From positions 1-39,476 of the forward strand of contig CAIQRN010000063.1 of the NCBI GenBank assembly GCA_903874255.1: DNA of 39,476 nucleotides, read 5' to 3'. This DNA comes from an uncultured Actinomycetes bacterium. GTDB lineage: Bacteria > Actinomycetota > Actinomycetes > Nanopelagicales > Nanopelagicaceae. A program made the translations under genes and the position numbers. The notes below the pieces were generated by a model. That model ran no database searches, was not told where the DNA came from, and saw only the letters and a list, made by a program, of their open reading frames with translations. This document shows, piece by piece, positions 1-10,999 of this stretch (position 1 is the first letter of the stretch; every line of letters starts with the position of its first letter).

Positions 1-994
1 CCATTGCCAATGCCAAGATTAATACTCCCGTGTGAAGTGCTGTGTAACCAAGTCCGCCTTGCAAGAAGAGCGGAAGTGAGAAAAGCATTCCAAATTCACC
101 CAGTGCTACAACTAAAGCTGCAATGCTTCCATACCGAAATGATTTAATTTTCAGTAAATTCAAATCAAGAAGAATTGGTTTTGCAGCCAGTGCACGTGAA
201 TTTTCAATCCGGACAAAAATCGCCATGGTTGCAATACCAATTACAAAAGCAATAACGACTGGTGAAATTGACCAACTCCAGGTAAGTGAACCAACTGAAA
301 ACTCTTCTTGCGTTTTCCACCAACCAAAGCGAATTCCCTCAATGAGGCCGAAGACAATTAACGCTAAACCAATAATCGAGAGAGAAACTCCAGCAAGATC
401 GGCACCTTTTTGAACATGCGGATCTTTGGTCTCAGGAATAAACAAGAGTGCACCGAGTAGAACAATCACAACTATTGGAATATTGATAAGAAATGCCCAG
501 TGCCATGACGAAACCGTTGTTAGCCAACCACCAACAACTGGGCCCACCGCGGCCATTCCTCCAATGGTTGAACCCCAAATCGCAAAAGCGATGCCACGTT
601 CTTTACCCTTAAAGAGCGCATTAACCGTAGATAAAGTTGCCGGTAAGACCATTGCTCCACCTACGCCCTGTAAAAAGCGAGCGAAAATTAGCGAACTTCC
701 GGATCCAGAAAAACTTGCAAGCACACTTGCTAAACCAAAAACAGTAATTCCCACCATAAGTAATTTCTTGCGTCCATGTAAATCACCAATTCGGCCTACC
801 GTGATTAGCAATGCGGCAAAAACCAATGAATAGATTGAGTTAATCCATTCGGCATCCGATGCTGAAAGAGAGAGATCTCGAACAATGACGGGTAGTGCAA
901 CGTTTACAACAGTCGCATCCATAATGATTAACGAAACCGCAAGTGCGATAAAGGGCATCGCCTTCCAGCGCAGTGGGTGGGCGGCTTCGGTCAT
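1..994 (-). CDS. MFS drug:H+ antiporter, DHA2 (EmrB/QacA) type, 3' part cut by window edge
   Basis: This is the N-terminal ~331 residues of a 14-helix major facilitator transporter, which exports drugs or other small organics across the cytoplasmic membrane in exchange for protons. The first helix carries the DHA2 signature MDATVVNVALP. The helix 2-3 loop has motif A (GRIGDLHGRKK), and helix 5 has the antiporter motif C around GPVVGGW. Several further hydrophobic helices follow before the frame leaves the window at position 1, so the C-terminal ~150-170 residues are missing. The start is the ATG at 994, preceded by GAAGGG a few bases upstream. It lies 16 nt behind the glutaredoxin-like gene and is probably co-transcribed with it. 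The family is clear; the substrate cannot be told. Confidence 0.88.
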   Translation of the reverse strand, partial: MTEAAHPLRWKAMPFIALAVSLIIMDATVVNVALPVIVRDLSLSASDAEWINSIYSLVFAALLITVGRIGDLHGRKKLLMVGITVFGLASVLASFSGSGSSLIFARFLQGVGGAMVLPATLSTVNALFKGKERGIAFAIWGSTIGGMAAVGPVVGGWLTTVSSWHWAFLINIPIVVIVLLGALLFIPETKDPHVQKGADLAGVSLSIIGLALIVFGLIEGIRFGWWKTQEEFSVGSLTWSWSISPVVIAFVIGIATMAIFVRIENSRALAAKPILLDLNLLKIKSFRYGSIAALVVALGEFGMLFSLPLFLQGGLGYTALHTGVLILALAM

Positions 995-1010
995 TGTGTA
1001 GCCCTTCTAT

Positions 1011-1268
1011 TTAAATGATTTTGAGCGCTTCGAGCTTGGCTTTCAAATCATTATCGGATGGTTCGGTTAAATGTGTTCCGTCTGAAAATACAATGACAGG
1101 AATTGATTGAGCTCCGCCATTAATCTCTTTAACTTTATCTGCAGCTGAGAGATCGGCATCTACATCGATGTGCGTGTACTCAACATTGAGTTCTTCTAAC
1201 AAGCGCTTTGACCGACGGCAATCTCCACACCAATCGGCACCGTACATAGTTATTTGATCTTTAGACAT
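1011..1268 (-). CDS. Glutaredoxin-like (mycoredoxin-type) thiol oxidoreductase
   Basis: An 85-residue thioredoxin-fold protein. The redox site is WCGDC (Cys14 and Cys17) after the first beta strand, and the cis-proline loop is SIPVIV (Pro57). Length and layout match NrdH/mycoredoxin-like glutaredoxins, which in Actinobacteria reduce mixed disulfides with mycothiol or serve as electron donors. The CGDC active site is less common than CPYC, so I do not assign a specific partner. The start is secured by AAAAGGAGAG just upstream of the ATG. The gene is 12 nt downstream of dapB and 16 nt upstream of the MFS exporter, so it is probably the middle gene of that transcript. Confidence 0.85.
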   Translation of the reverse strand: MSKDQITMYGADWCGDCRRSKRLLEELNVEYTHIDVDADLSAADKVKEINGGAQSIPVIVFSDGTHLTEPSDNDLKAKLEALKII

Positions 1269-1280
1269 GTCGCTCTCCTT

Positions 1281-3289
<2,009 letters not shown>

Positions 3290-5494
3290 TTATTCTGCAG
3301 AATCTGCAGCGCCTTCTTCGAGAACTGGAACCAAAGACAACTTACCCTTTGGATCAATTTCACCGATTTCAACTTGAATCTTGTCGCCAACCTTCATGAC
3401 TTCTTCCAAGTTTTCAATTCGCTTTCCGCCATGCATCTTGCGAATCTGAGACACATGGAGCAAGCCATCTTTTCCTGGCATCAATGAAATGAATGCACCG
3501 AAGGCCGCCAGCTTTACAACGGTACCGAGGTAGCGCTCTCCAACTTCTGGCATTTGTGGGTTAGCAATTGCATTGATTTGCGCACGAGCAGCTTCAGCTG
3601 ATGGACCATCAGTTGCACCGATATAAATCGTGCCATCATCTTCAATTGAAATCTCTGCGCCAGTTTCATCTTGGATCTGGTTAATAATCTTGCCCTTAGG
3701 CCCAATTACTGCACCGATCTGATCAACAGGAATCTTGACAGAGATAATGCGTGGAGCAAATGGGCTCATTTCATCTGGGCCATCAATTGCTTCATTCATC
3801 ACATCAAGAATTGCTAAACGTGCTTCCTTTGCTTGGTGCAATGCACCAGCAAGAACTGAAGCTGGAATTCCATCTAACTTTGTATCAAGCTGCAAAGCAG
3901 TAACGAAATCCTTTGTTCCAGCGACTTTAAAGTCCATATCGCCAAATGCATCTTCTGCACCAAGAATGTCGGTAAGAGCTACGTACTCGACCTTGCCATC
4001 GACAGTGTCTGAAATAAGACCCATTGCAATTCCTGCAACTGGTGCACGAAGTGGAACACCTGCGTTATAGAGAGCAAGTGTTGATGCACAAACAGATCCC
4101 ATTGACGTTGAACCATTTGAGCCAAGAGCTTCTGATACCTGACGGATTGCGTAAGGGAACTCTTCGCGACTTGGTAGAACTGGAATCAATGCACGCTCTG
4201 CTAATGCTCCGTGACCGATTTCGCGGCGCTTAGGAGTTCCAACACGACCTGTTTCACCAGTTGAATATGGCGGGAAGTTGTAGTTGTGCATATAACGCTT
4301 GTGATTTTCAGGATTCAACGTATCTAACTGTTGTTCCATCTTAAGCATGTTAAGGGTTGTGATTCCAAGAATCTGTGTCTCTCCACGTTCGAAGATTGCT
4401 GAACCATGAACGCGAGGAATAACTTCAACCTCTGCTGAAAGTGCACGGATATCGCGCAATCCACGTCCATCGATACGAATCTTGTCACGAAGTACACGCT
4501 GACGAACAAGTTTTTTAGTTAGTGAGCGAAATGCTGCAGGAACTTCCTTTTCACGGCCTTCAAAGTTGGCTGAAACGGATTCCTTAACAGATGCGCTAAT
4601 TTCATCAATCTTTGTTTCGCGCTCTTGCTTTCCAGCAATTGTTAGCGCCTTAGCAAGATCATCTTTTCCGGCCTTTTCAACGGCTGCAAAAACATCATCT
4701 TGGTAATCAAGAAAGACTGGGAAATCTGCGGTTGGCTTAGCTGCAACTTTTGCAAGTTTTGACTGCGCATCGCAGAGAATCTTAATAAATGGCTTTGAAG
4801 CATCGAGACCTTGTGCAACAACTTCTTCAGTAGGAGTTGGTGCGCCACCCTTGATGAGTTCGATTGTGCGCTCTGTTGCTTCTGCTTCAACCATCATGAT
4901 TGCAACATCGCCATCATCACTGATGCGACCAGCAACAACCATGTCAAAGACTGCATTTGCAACCTGTGAATGATTTGGGAATGCAATCCATTGTCCTTCA
5001 ATCAAAGCAACGCGAACGCCGCCGATTGGACCAGAGAATGGCAGACCAGCAAGTTGTGTTGACATTGAGGCTGCATTGATCGCAATCACGTCATACATGT
5101 GGTCTGGATCTAGCGCCATAACAGTTACAACGATTTGAACTTCATTACGAAGTCCCTTAACAAATGATGGACGCAATGGGCGGTCGATTAAACGACAGGT
5201 GAGAATTGCATCTTCTGATGGACGACCTTCACGACGAAAGAATGATCCTGGGATACGACCAACTGCATACATCTTTTCTTCAACATCAACTGTTAAAGGA
5301 AAGAAATCAAATTGATCTTTAGGAGTCTTTGATGCAGTTGTTGCTGAGAAGATCATTGTTTGATCATCTAAGTAAACTGCTGCTGCTCCTGCTGCTTGGC
5401 GCGCTAGGCGACCTGTTTCAAAACGAATTTCTCGTTTTCCGAATTTTCCGTTATCAATAACTGCAACGGCTGACTGAACCTCTTGACCCTCCAT
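3290..5494 (-). CDS. pnp: Polyribonucleotide nucleotidyltransferase (PNPase)
   Basis: A 3'-to-5' phosphorolytic exoribonuclease that degrades mRNA and can add 3' tails. The order is two RNase PH-like domains around a helical linker, then a KH domain ([16 protein letters not shown]) and an S1 domain ([21 protein letters not shown]) at the C terminus. The catalytic second RNase PH core includes [11 protein letters not shown] place the start at the ATG at 5494 (MEGQEV), giving 734 residues, because a perfect AAAGGAGG lies 4 nt upstream. An in-frame ATG 33 nt earlier would put that ribosome-binding site inside the gene. It is downstream of rpsO, the widely conserved rpsO-pnp pair, where RNA processing often controls pnp. 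Confidence 0.97.
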   Translation of the reverse strand: MEGQEVQSAVAVIDNGKFGKREIRFETGRLARQAAGAAAVYLDDQTMIFSATTASKTPKDQFDFFPLTVDVEEKMYAVGRIPGSFFRREGRPSEDAILTCRLIDRPLRPSFVKGLRNEVQIVVTVMALDPDHMYDVIAINAASMSTQLAGLPFSGPIGGVRVALIEGQWIAFPNHSQVANAVFDMVVAGRISDDGDVAIMMVEAEATERTIELIKGGAPTPTEEVVAQGLDASKPFIKILCDAQSKLAKVAAKPTADFPVFLDYQDDVFAAVEKAGKDDLAKALTIAGKQERETKIDEISASVKESVSANFEGREKEVPAAFRSLTKKLVRQRVLRDKIRIDGRGLRDIRALSAEVEVIPRVHGSAIFERGETQILGITTLNMLKMEQQLDTLNPENHKRYMHNYNFPPYSTGETGRVGTPKRREIGHGALAERALIPVLPSREEFPYAIRQVSEALGSNGSTSMGSVCASTLALYNAGVPLRAPVAGIAMGLISDTVDGKVEYVALTDILGAEDAFGDMDFKVAGTKDFVTALQLDTKLDGIPASVLAGALHQAKEARLAILDVMNEAIDGPDEMSPFAPRIISVKIPVDQIGAVIGPKGKIINQIQDETGAEISIEDDGTIYIGATDGPSAEAARAQINAIANPQMPEVGERYLGTVVKLAAFGAFISLMPGKDGLLHVSQIRKMHGGKRIENLEEVMKVGDKIQVEIGEIDPKGKLSLVPVLEEGAADSAE

Positions 5495-5498
5495 GGGT

Positions 5499-5506
5499 CC
5501 TCCTTT
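5499..5506 (-). promoter_or_regulatory. Strong ribosome-binding site of pnp
   Basis: On the minus strand this reads AAAGGAGG, complementary to the 16S 3' end, and sits 4 nt before the ATG at 5494. It decides the pnp start in favour of MEGQEV rather than the ATG at 5527. Confidence 0.85.
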
Positions 5507-5570
5507 GTTTCTATGGACACGACTCACTCACAAGGAAGAATTGCCTTGAAGTGGTGTACGAACTTCTAAA

Positions 5571-5840
5571 TTAGCGGCGAATACCGAGCTTCTCGATAAT
5601 CACGCGGTAACGATTGATATCTGTCTTTGCAAGATACTGAAGAATTCGACGACGACGACCAACAAGTAGCAAAAGACCACGACGGTTGTGGTGATCATGT
5701 GGGTTGGACTTTAAATGTAATGTGATTTCTTCAATGCGCTTAGATAGCAAAGCGACCTGAGCTTCAGGACTTCCCGTGTCAGTAGGAGTAGAACCGAACT
5801 CTGCAACAATTTGCTTTGTAACTTCTGGTGTTAGTGCCAT
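5571..5840 (-). CDS. rpsO: 30S ribosomal protein S15
   Basis: An 89-residue protein, the standard S15 length. It binds the 16S central domain early in 30S assembly. Family features seen are the N-terminal [12 protein letters not shown], the [14 protein letters not shown] helix, the [21 protein letters not shown] core and a basic C terminus. An AAAAGGAG site precedes the ATG at 5840. It is upstream of pnp with a 76-nt spacer to the chosen pnp start. The 120-nt leader between ribF and rpsO contains competing hairpins described separately. Confidence 0.97.
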   Translation of the reverse strand: MALTPEVTKQIVAEFGSTPTDTGSPEAQVALLSKRIEEITLHLKSNPHDHHNRRGLLLLVGRRRRILQYLAKTDINRYRVIIEKLGIRR

Positions 5841-5870
5841 TCTGTAGTGCTCCTTTTAGTTATCTGATCA

Positions 5871-5910
5871 CGAGGGCTTTCGGTTTGCCTCACGAAAGCT
5901 CGCTTTCTCG
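5871..5910 (-). promoter_or_regulatory. Candidate rpsO leader with mutually exclusive hairpins
   Basis: In the rpsO 5' region the plus-strand segment cgaaagc (5893-5899) can pair perfectly with gctttcg (5876-5882; 10-nt loop). Its core gaaagc (5894-5899) can instead pair with gctttc (5902-5907), leaving a small loop. The two helices share one arm and cannot coexist. S15 is known in several phyla to repress its own mRNA by binding alternative leader structures, so an autoregulatory leader is plausible here. I cannot match it to a defined S15 leader class, and no T-run follows that would make it a terminator. Confidence 0.4.
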
Positions 5911-5960
5911 TTGGACTGGGCAAGGCTACCAGCGAGCGTGATTTAGGCGAAATCCTAGGC

Positions 5961-6833
5961 TCAGAGCTCAGTTAGCTCGCGGGCTCTAGCGCAATCCTTG
6001 GCCATTTGCACAAGCAATGGTTCAAGACCATCAAATTTCAATGTATCGCGCAATCGCCAACCAAATTCAATTGTGGCGCTTTGGGTATACAGATCAAGAC
6101 CAACTTGATCCAATGCATAGGCCTCAACTTGGCGACCACGCACTCCATCAAAAGTTGGATTCGTTCCAATTGAAATTGCGGCGGCCCAACGATTAATGCC
6201 AACTGTTAACCAACCGGCATAAACGCCATCGGCAGGAATTGTTTGGTGTTCTAGATCGCCTAAGTTGGCCGTTGGGTATCCAATTTCGCGACCGCGTTTT
6301 TCGCCATGAACAACGATTCCATCTAGACGATGTGGGCGAGTTAATAGCACGCGAGCTTGTTCAACATCTCCTTCAGCAATTAACTTTCTGATTCGAGTGG
6401 AAGAAATAACATCGCCTTCTGCTGGTTCCAGTTCCAAGACAATTGTTTCAAATTCTGAGTGCGCTTTGAGAGTGTCAACGGTTCCTGCAGCTTTAAATCC
6501 ATATGTGAAGTTCTTACCCACTACAACTTTTGTAGCCCCCAACTGTTCAACCAATACACGATTGACGAAATCCTCGGGCGGCATTGCTGCAAACTCTGGG
6601 GTGAACTTCATAACCGCAACTTGGTCTGCATTATGAATTTTAAGAAGCTCAATACGGTCAGTCAAAATTGTCAATAAAGTTGGAGCTCGATCAGGTGCAA
6701 AGACAGTTGTCGGATGCGGATCAAAAGTTAGGGCGATGATTTTTTCATCCCCAGCTAGCGCTTTGGCGCGGTTAAGAACCTCTTGATGGCCTTTATGCAC
6801 TCCATCAAAAACACCAATAACGACGACGCTCAT
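5961..6833 (-). CDS. ribF: Bifunctional riboflavin kinase / FAD synthetase
   Basis: A 290-residue enzyme converting riboflavin to FMN and FMN to FAD with ATP. The N-terminal adenylyltransferase domain has the nucleotidyl-transferase motif FDGVHKGH (9-16), then FDPHPTTVF and ISSTRIR. The C-terminal flavokinase domain begins near residue 160 and carries GREIGYPTANL with the catalytic PTAN turn. The protein starts only two residues before the first beta strand, shorter than many actinobacterial RibF proteins that carry ~15 extra N-terminal residues. No better in-frame start exists in the 18-nt gap after truB, and the ribosome-binding site is weak. The truB-ribF-rpsO order is conserved. Confidence 0.96.
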   Translation of the reverse strand: MSVVVIGVFDGVHKGHQEVLNRAKALAGDEKIIALTFDPHPTTVFAPDRAPTLLTILTDRIELLKIHNADQVAVMKFTPEFAAMPPEDFVNRVLVEQLGATKVVVGKNFTYGFKAAGTVDTLKAHSEFETIVLELEPAEGDVISSTRIRKLIAEGDVEQARVLLTRPHRLDGIVVHGEKRGREIGYPTANLGDLEHQTIPADGVYAGWLTVGINRWAAAISIGTNPTFDGVRGRQVEAYALDQVGLDLYTQSATIEFGWRLRDTLKFDGLEPLLVQMAKDCARARELTEL

Positions 6834-6851
6834 ATAACTATTATCTCAGAA

Positions 6852-7685
6852 CTAATTCGCCGCCGCGAATACAGCGCTCGGCTTAGCCAGACCATCTTTA
6901 TTGGTAAGCAAAGCAATAAGTTGCTGACCTGAGATAGCTGCATAGATTTCATCATCTGGATTTGCAGATAGTGGGCGACCAAAGGAAAGCTCATTTACTT
7001 CATCCAATGCAAGTTCACGAACTTTGAAAGTGGCCGAAGCGATCTCAACTAATGGCAATGTTGTTAATTCGCCCGCCTTCAGCGCGGCAAGTGAGATTGA
7101 TTTATCTAACCCAAAACCGGCGACTCGAGTGCGGCGCAAAGCGTTCAAATGTCCACCTACGCCCAATGCATCACCGCAATCTCGGGCAATGGCTCGGATG
7201 AAAGTACCCGCCGAACATGTCACTTCAATATCGATCTCAATTGCACCATCAACTCGGCGAATCGCTTTGATTTCTAAGGCTGAAATTGTGACCTCGCGTT
7301 TTGCTAATTCAACTTTTTCGCCAGCTCGAACTCGATCATAAGCTCGCTCACCATCAACTTTTACCGCAGACACCGAACTTGGTCGTTGCAATATTGTGCC
7401 GCGCATTTTCGCTAACTCTCGCTCAATGTCTGCATCACTTACTTGGGATATATCTCCAGTGAAAATTACTTCACCTTCTACGTCATCGGTAACAGTTGCT
7501 GCACCTAGAACAACAGTTGCGACATAGTTTTTATCACCATCGGTTATGTACTGCAGCAGTCGAGTTCCGTTATTAAAACCTAAAACTAAAACTCCAGTTG
7601 CCATTGGATCTAAGGTGCCGGCATGTCCGACTTTGCGAGTTCCGAGTGCGCGTCTTGCAATCGCCACAACATCGTGACTCGTCAT
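6852..7685 (-). CDS. truB: tRNA pseudouridine(55) synthase
   Basis: Converts U55 of tRNA T-loops to pseudouridine. The catalytic motif GHAGTLDPMATG is at about residues 20-31 (catalytic Asp26), and later TruB stretches around RAYDRVRAGE and SAGTFIRAIARD are present. The ATG at 7685 is the first canonical start, but it removes the conserved family N terminus. In the same frame the upstream DNA encodes GFLVVDKEPG (7715-7686), which TruB proteins normally contain, and no ATG, GTG or TTG lies upstream before a stop. The true start may be an ATC codon near 7724 behind an AGAGGA site (see finding). Identity is secure; the 5' end is not. Confidence 0.94.
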   Translation of the reverse strand: MTSHDVVAIARRALGTRKVGHAGTLDPMATGVLVLGFNNGTRLLQYITDGDKNYVATVVLGAATVTDDVEGEVIFTGDISQVSDADIERELAKMRGTILQRPSSVSAVKVDGERAYDRVRAGEKVELAKREVTISALEIKAIRRVDGAIEIDIEVTCSAGTFIRAIARDCGDALGVGGHLNALRRTRVAGFGLDKSISLAALKAGELTTLPLVEIASATFKVRELALDEVNELSFGRPLSANPDDEIYAAISGQQLIALLTNKDGLAKPSAVFAAAN

Positions 7686-7726
7686 GCCTGGTTCTTTATC
7701 TACAACCAGAAAGCCGTGCTCGATGA

Positions 7727-8161
7727 TTAATCCTCTTCGATTACTCGAGGTGCTTTATAAGGATCTTCTCCCCCAGCATAAGTTGCGTGAGCACGCAAAG
7801 CTGCAACTTCTGCATCTTGCTCATGAACTTTTGCTAACAAAGAATCCAAAGCTTTTGCACTCTCGGGCAAACCATCTTCAAAGAATTCGATGCTAGGAGT
7901 AATTCGAAGTCCAAGTTCGCGACCTAGAGCCGAACGAATTGCACCTTTAGCGCTCTCAAGGGCGGCGGCCGTAGATGAGCGCTGATCAATATCGCCAAGC
8001 ACGGTATAAAAAACCGAGGCTTGCTGTAAATCACCAGTAACGCGCGCATCAGTAACAGTGACAAAACCAAGACGCGGATCTTTAATCTTTGTCTCAAGCA
8101 GCTGTGCCACTACTACTTTGATGCGATCTGCAACCTTTTGGCTGCGATGTGATTGAGCCAT
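7727..8161 (-). CDS. rbfA: 30S ribosome-binding factor A
   Basis: A 144-residue KH-like assembly factor that helps mature the 5' helix of 16S rRNA and is important in cold growth. The N-terminal RSQKVADRIKVVVAQLL, the GFVTVTDARVT strand and the LGRELGLRITPSIEFFED segment are typical RbfA features. An acidic C-terminal tail ends in EED. The start lies 2 nt after the infB stop. The last codons (GAA GAG GAT TAA) contain a purine-rich GAAGAGGA that can serve as the ribosome-binding site for truB. Confidence 0.96.
   Translation of the reverse strand: MAQSHRSQKVADRIKVVVAQLLETKIKDPRLGFVTVTDARVTGDLQQASVFYTVLGDIDQRSSTAAALESAKGAIRSALGRELGLRITPSIEFFEDGLPESAKALDSLLAKVHEQDAEVAALRAHATYAGGEDPYKAPRVIEED
7731..7738 (-). 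promoter_or_regulatory. Probable truB ribosome-binding site inside the end of rbfA
   Basis: The minus strand reads GAAGAGGA in the last rbfA codons. It is 46 nt from the first canonical truB ATG (7685), too far to serve it, but 6 nt from an in-frame ATC at 7724-7722 that would restore the conserved TruB N terminus. Confidence 0.45.
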
Positions 8162-8163
8162 TC

Positions 8164-10833
8164 TTATACCCGCTTTTTCTCGCGCATCTCAAATACCTGA
8201 ATGGTGTCGCCAATTTGAAGATCCTTCATGTTGCCAAGACCAATACCGCACTCGAAGCCCTCTTTGACTTCAGTTGCATCATCTTTAAATCGCTTGAGAG
8301 AGTCGATGGTGAGGTTATCAAGGATGACTTCTTCACCACGCAAAATTCTTGCCTTAGCGTTACGTCGAATAACACCATCTTTAACGATTGAACCAGCGAT
8401 ATTTCCAGCCTTTGAAGATTTAAAGATTTCGCGAACTTCTGCGTTACCAAGAATTGCTTCTTCAAAGATTGGCTTGAGAAGACCCTTGAGCGAAAGTTCA
8501 ATCTCATCGATGGCCTGATAAATAACGGAGTAGAAGCGAACTTCAACGCCTTCTTGATCAGCAAAGATTGCAGTCTGTGGCTCTGGCTTAACATTAAAGC
8601 CGATGACAACTGCAGTGGATGCAGATGCCAACGTGATGTCACTCTTTGTAATTGCACCTACACCTCGGTGAATAACGCGAAGATCTACTTCAGCGCCAAC
8701 ATCTAGTTGCATCAATGCTTCTTCTAGAGCTTCAACCGAACCACTCACGTCACCCTTAAGAATCAAATTAAGAGTAGATATCTTTGATTGTTCCATGAAG
8801 TCTTCAAGTGAAACCTTCTTGCGAGCCTTAGCAAGTTGAGCATTTCGCTCGGCGGCCTGACGCTTTTCAGCAATCTGACGCGCAGTGCGATCTTCATCGG
8901 CTACTAAGAATGTGTCACCAGCACTTGGGACTGATGTGAAACCAAGAACCTGGACTGGACGAGATGGGCCCGCTGTATCAACAGAATCTCCATTTTCATC
9001 GAGCATCGCACGCACGCGACCAAATGCGCCACCGGCAACAATTGGGTCACCAATTTTGAGTGTTCCGCGTTGAACTAGAACAGTTGTAACTGGTCCACGT
9101 CCACGGTCGAGGTGGGCTTCGATTGCAACACCGCGTGCTGAATCATCGGCAACTGCACGCAAATCAATTGCGGCATCTGCGGTGAGAAGAATTGAGTCAA
9201 TTAAATCTTGAACACCTTGACCTGATTTCGCAGAAACATTTACGAAAATTGTTTCTCCGCCGTACTCTTCTGCGATTAAGTTGTATTCGGTCAACTGTTG
9301 ACGGACCTTGTCTGGGTTCGCACCCTCTTTATCCATCTTGTTAACCGCTACAACGATTGGAACATCGGCAGCTTGAGCGTGATTAAGCGCTTCAATTGTC
9401 TGAGGCATGATTCCATCATCTGCAGCAACAACTAGAACTGCAATGTCGGTCACCTTTGCACCACGTGCACGCATTGCAGTAAATGCTTCGTGACCCGGTG
9501 TATCAATAAATGTTATTGCACGGTTAACGCCATCGTGGTCGTGGTGAATTTGGTAAGCACCAATGTGCTGAGTAATTCCACCCGCTTCAGATTTCATAAC
9601 TTCGCTCTTTCGGATTGCATCCAAAAGGGAAGTCTTACCGTGGTCAACGTGACCCATAACCGTTACTACTGGTGGGCGGGCAACTAAAGTATCTGGATCG
9701 ATGTCGTTGAGTTCATCTGCTAAATCAATATCAAATCCCTGAAGCAGTTCGCGATCTTCATCTTCGGGACTAACGATTTCAATGTTATAGCCAAGTTGAA
9801 CACCAAGAATTTCAAAAGTATCTGCATCAACAGATTGAGTTGCAGTAACCATTTCTCCTAAGTGGAAAAGCGCTGCAACTAATGCAGCTGGATCTGCACC
9901 AATTTTGTCGGCAAAATCTGCAAGCGATGCACCGCGGCGCATGCGAATTGGAGTTTTACCATCGCCGTGAGGAACAACTGCGCCACCAAGTTGTGGTGCC
10001 TGCATATTGTCGAATTCATCGCGCAATGCTTTTCTAGATTTTGCTTTACGCCCTGATTTTTTACTTGCATTTTTTCCAAATGCTCCACCTGCGCCACCAC
10101 GTTGTGGCGGACGACCGCCGCCTGGACGTTGCGGACCACCAGTAGTTGCACCACCGGCAGTATTTGATTTATATGGTGAACCTGGTGCGCCAGTTGATGA
10201 TCCACCAGCACGTGGAGGAAAACCTGCACCTGCGGGTGGTCGTGATCCCGCTGGACGTGCAGCAAAACCTGGACGAACAGATCCTGGACGAGAGCCAGCC
10301 ATTCCCGGACGTTGCGGAGCGCCGGCTGGACGTTGTGGTGGACGTGGAACTGCGCCACCAGTTGAAAATGGATTATTACCTGGACGTGGTGGACGTGGAA
10401 GCGCGCCACCAGTTGAAAATGGATTATTACCTGGACGTGGTGCAGGTTTTGGAAGTTCGGCTTTTTCCTCTGAACTTACTTCGGCGGCATGAGTTCGCGC
10501 AGCTTCTGCTTTTGCTGCTTCTACTCGCTCTTGTTGTGCCTTGAGTGCATTGATATCAACACCAAGTTCTGCCGCTAACTCAGCAGCTTGTTCGGCGCTA
10601 ACTTCACTGGCAGGTTTTGCAGCGGCCTTCTTTGCTGCAGCCTTTTTAACAGGCTTTTTTTCCTCTGCAGGTTTTGCATCTGGATACATTTCAACAAGTT
10701 TGCGCACCACAGGTGCTTCTACTGTTGATGAAGCTGATCGGACGAATTCGCCCATTTCTTGGAGCTTTGCAAGAACTTCCTTGCTCTCCATACCGAGTTG
10801 CTTTGCTAACTCGTGTACGCGGACCTTTGACAC
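8164..10833 (-). CDS. infB: Translation initiation factor IF-2
   Basis: A GTPase that places initiator fMet-tRNA on the 30S subunit and promotes subunit joining. The N terminus [13 protein letters not shown] is the conserved IF2_N module. Residues ~60-280 form a long low-complexity Ala/Lys then Gly/Pro/Arg linker with an internal 17-residue duplication. The G domain follows with [15 protein letters not shown] (G1), GGITQHIG (G2), DTPGHEAF (G3), NKMDKE (G4) and SAKSG (G5), then domains II-IV. I choose the GTG at 10833 (889 residues): it has AGGGGA 4 nt upstream and gives the usual actinobacterial N terminus. The ATG at 10857 would add eight odd residues containing that site. The ylxR gene expected between nusA and infB is absent. 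Confidence 0.97.
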   Translation of the reverse strand: MSKVRVHELAKQLGMESKEVLAKLQEMGEFVRSASSTVEAPVVRKLVEMYPDAKPAEEKKPVKKAAAKKAAAKPASEVSAEQAAELAAELGVDINALKAQQERVEAAKAEAARTHAAEVSSEEKAELPKPAPRPGNNPFSTGGALPRPPRPGNNPFSTGGAVPRPPQRPAGAPQRPGMAGSRPGSVRPGFAARPAGSRPPAGAGFPPRAGGSSTGAPGSPYKSNTAGGATTGGPQRPGGGRPPQRGGAGGAFGKNASKKSGRKAKSRKALRDEFDNMQAPQLGGAVVPHGDGKTPIRMRRGASLADFADKIGADPAALVAALFHLGEMVTATQSVDADTFEILGVQLGYNIEIVSPEDEDRELLQGFDIDLADELNDIDPDTLVARPPVVTVMGHVDHGKTSLLDAIRKSEVMKSEAGGITQHIGAYQIHHDHDGVNRAITFIDTPGHEAFTAMRARGAKVTDIAVLVVAADDGIMPQTIEALNHAQAADVPIVVAVNKMDKEGANPDKVRQQLTEYNLIAEEYGGETIFVNVSAKSGQGVQDLIDSILLTADAAIDLRAVADDSARGVAIEAHLDRGRGPVTTVLVQRGTLKIGDPIVAGGAFGRVRAMLDENGDSVDTAGPSRPVQVLGFTSVPSAGDTFLVADEDRTARQIAEKRQAAERNAQLAKARKKVSLEDFMEQSKISTLNLILKGDVSGSVEALEEALMQLDVGAEVDLRVIHRGVGAITKSDITLASASTAVVIGFNVKPEPQTAIFADQEGVEVRFYSVIYQAIDEIELSLKGLLKPIFEEAILGNAEVREIFKSSKAGNIAGSIVKDGVIRRNAKARILRGEEVILDNLTIDSLKRFKDDATEVKEGFECGIGLGNMKDLQIGDTIQVFEMREKKRV
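10335..10442 (-). repeat. Tandem 51-bp duplication inside the infB linker
   Basis: Two adjacent copies with a 51-bp period differ at only two bases over the aligned stretch (10335-10391 against 10386-10442). Each encodes the 17-residue unit [12 protein letters not shown](L/V)PRPP. The period is a multiple of three, so the reading frame is kept. It looks like slippage or unequal recombination in a disordered segment. Confidence 0.85.
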
Positions 10834-10837
10834 TTTT

Positions 10838-10843
10838 TCCCCT
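10838..10843 (-). promoter_or_regulatory. Ribosome-binding site that sets the infB start
   Basis: The minus strand reads AGGGGA followed by AAAA and GTG at 10833-10831. The spacing supports the GTG start over the ATG at 10857, which has no comparable site. Confidence 0.7.
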
Positions 10844-10999
10844 GTCTTGGCCCGCATGAAACTTTACATGCAAGCCCTAGTTGAACGACCTCATAGTTCT
10901 AACGAGCTCATTTGAGTTTCATATCTTTCATTTCCATTTCAGTAGCGCCATTAAAGTGGCGATTGTGCAATGCCCCATGGTACCCAACCTTGAGCCTGA

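Noticed and set aside
10335-10442. Direct repeats that could be taken for a CRISPR-like or mobile repeat
   Set aside because: Only two adjacent copies with no unique spacer, in frame with infB; it is a coding duplication.
9879-10492. Long open frames on both strands (minus 9879-10409, plus 10007-10492) with Pro/Gly/Arg- or His-rich translations
   Set aside because: They are out-of-frame readings of the low-complexity GC-rich linker of infB. They have no ribosome-binding site or recognisable domain, and the infB frame is clearly the real one.
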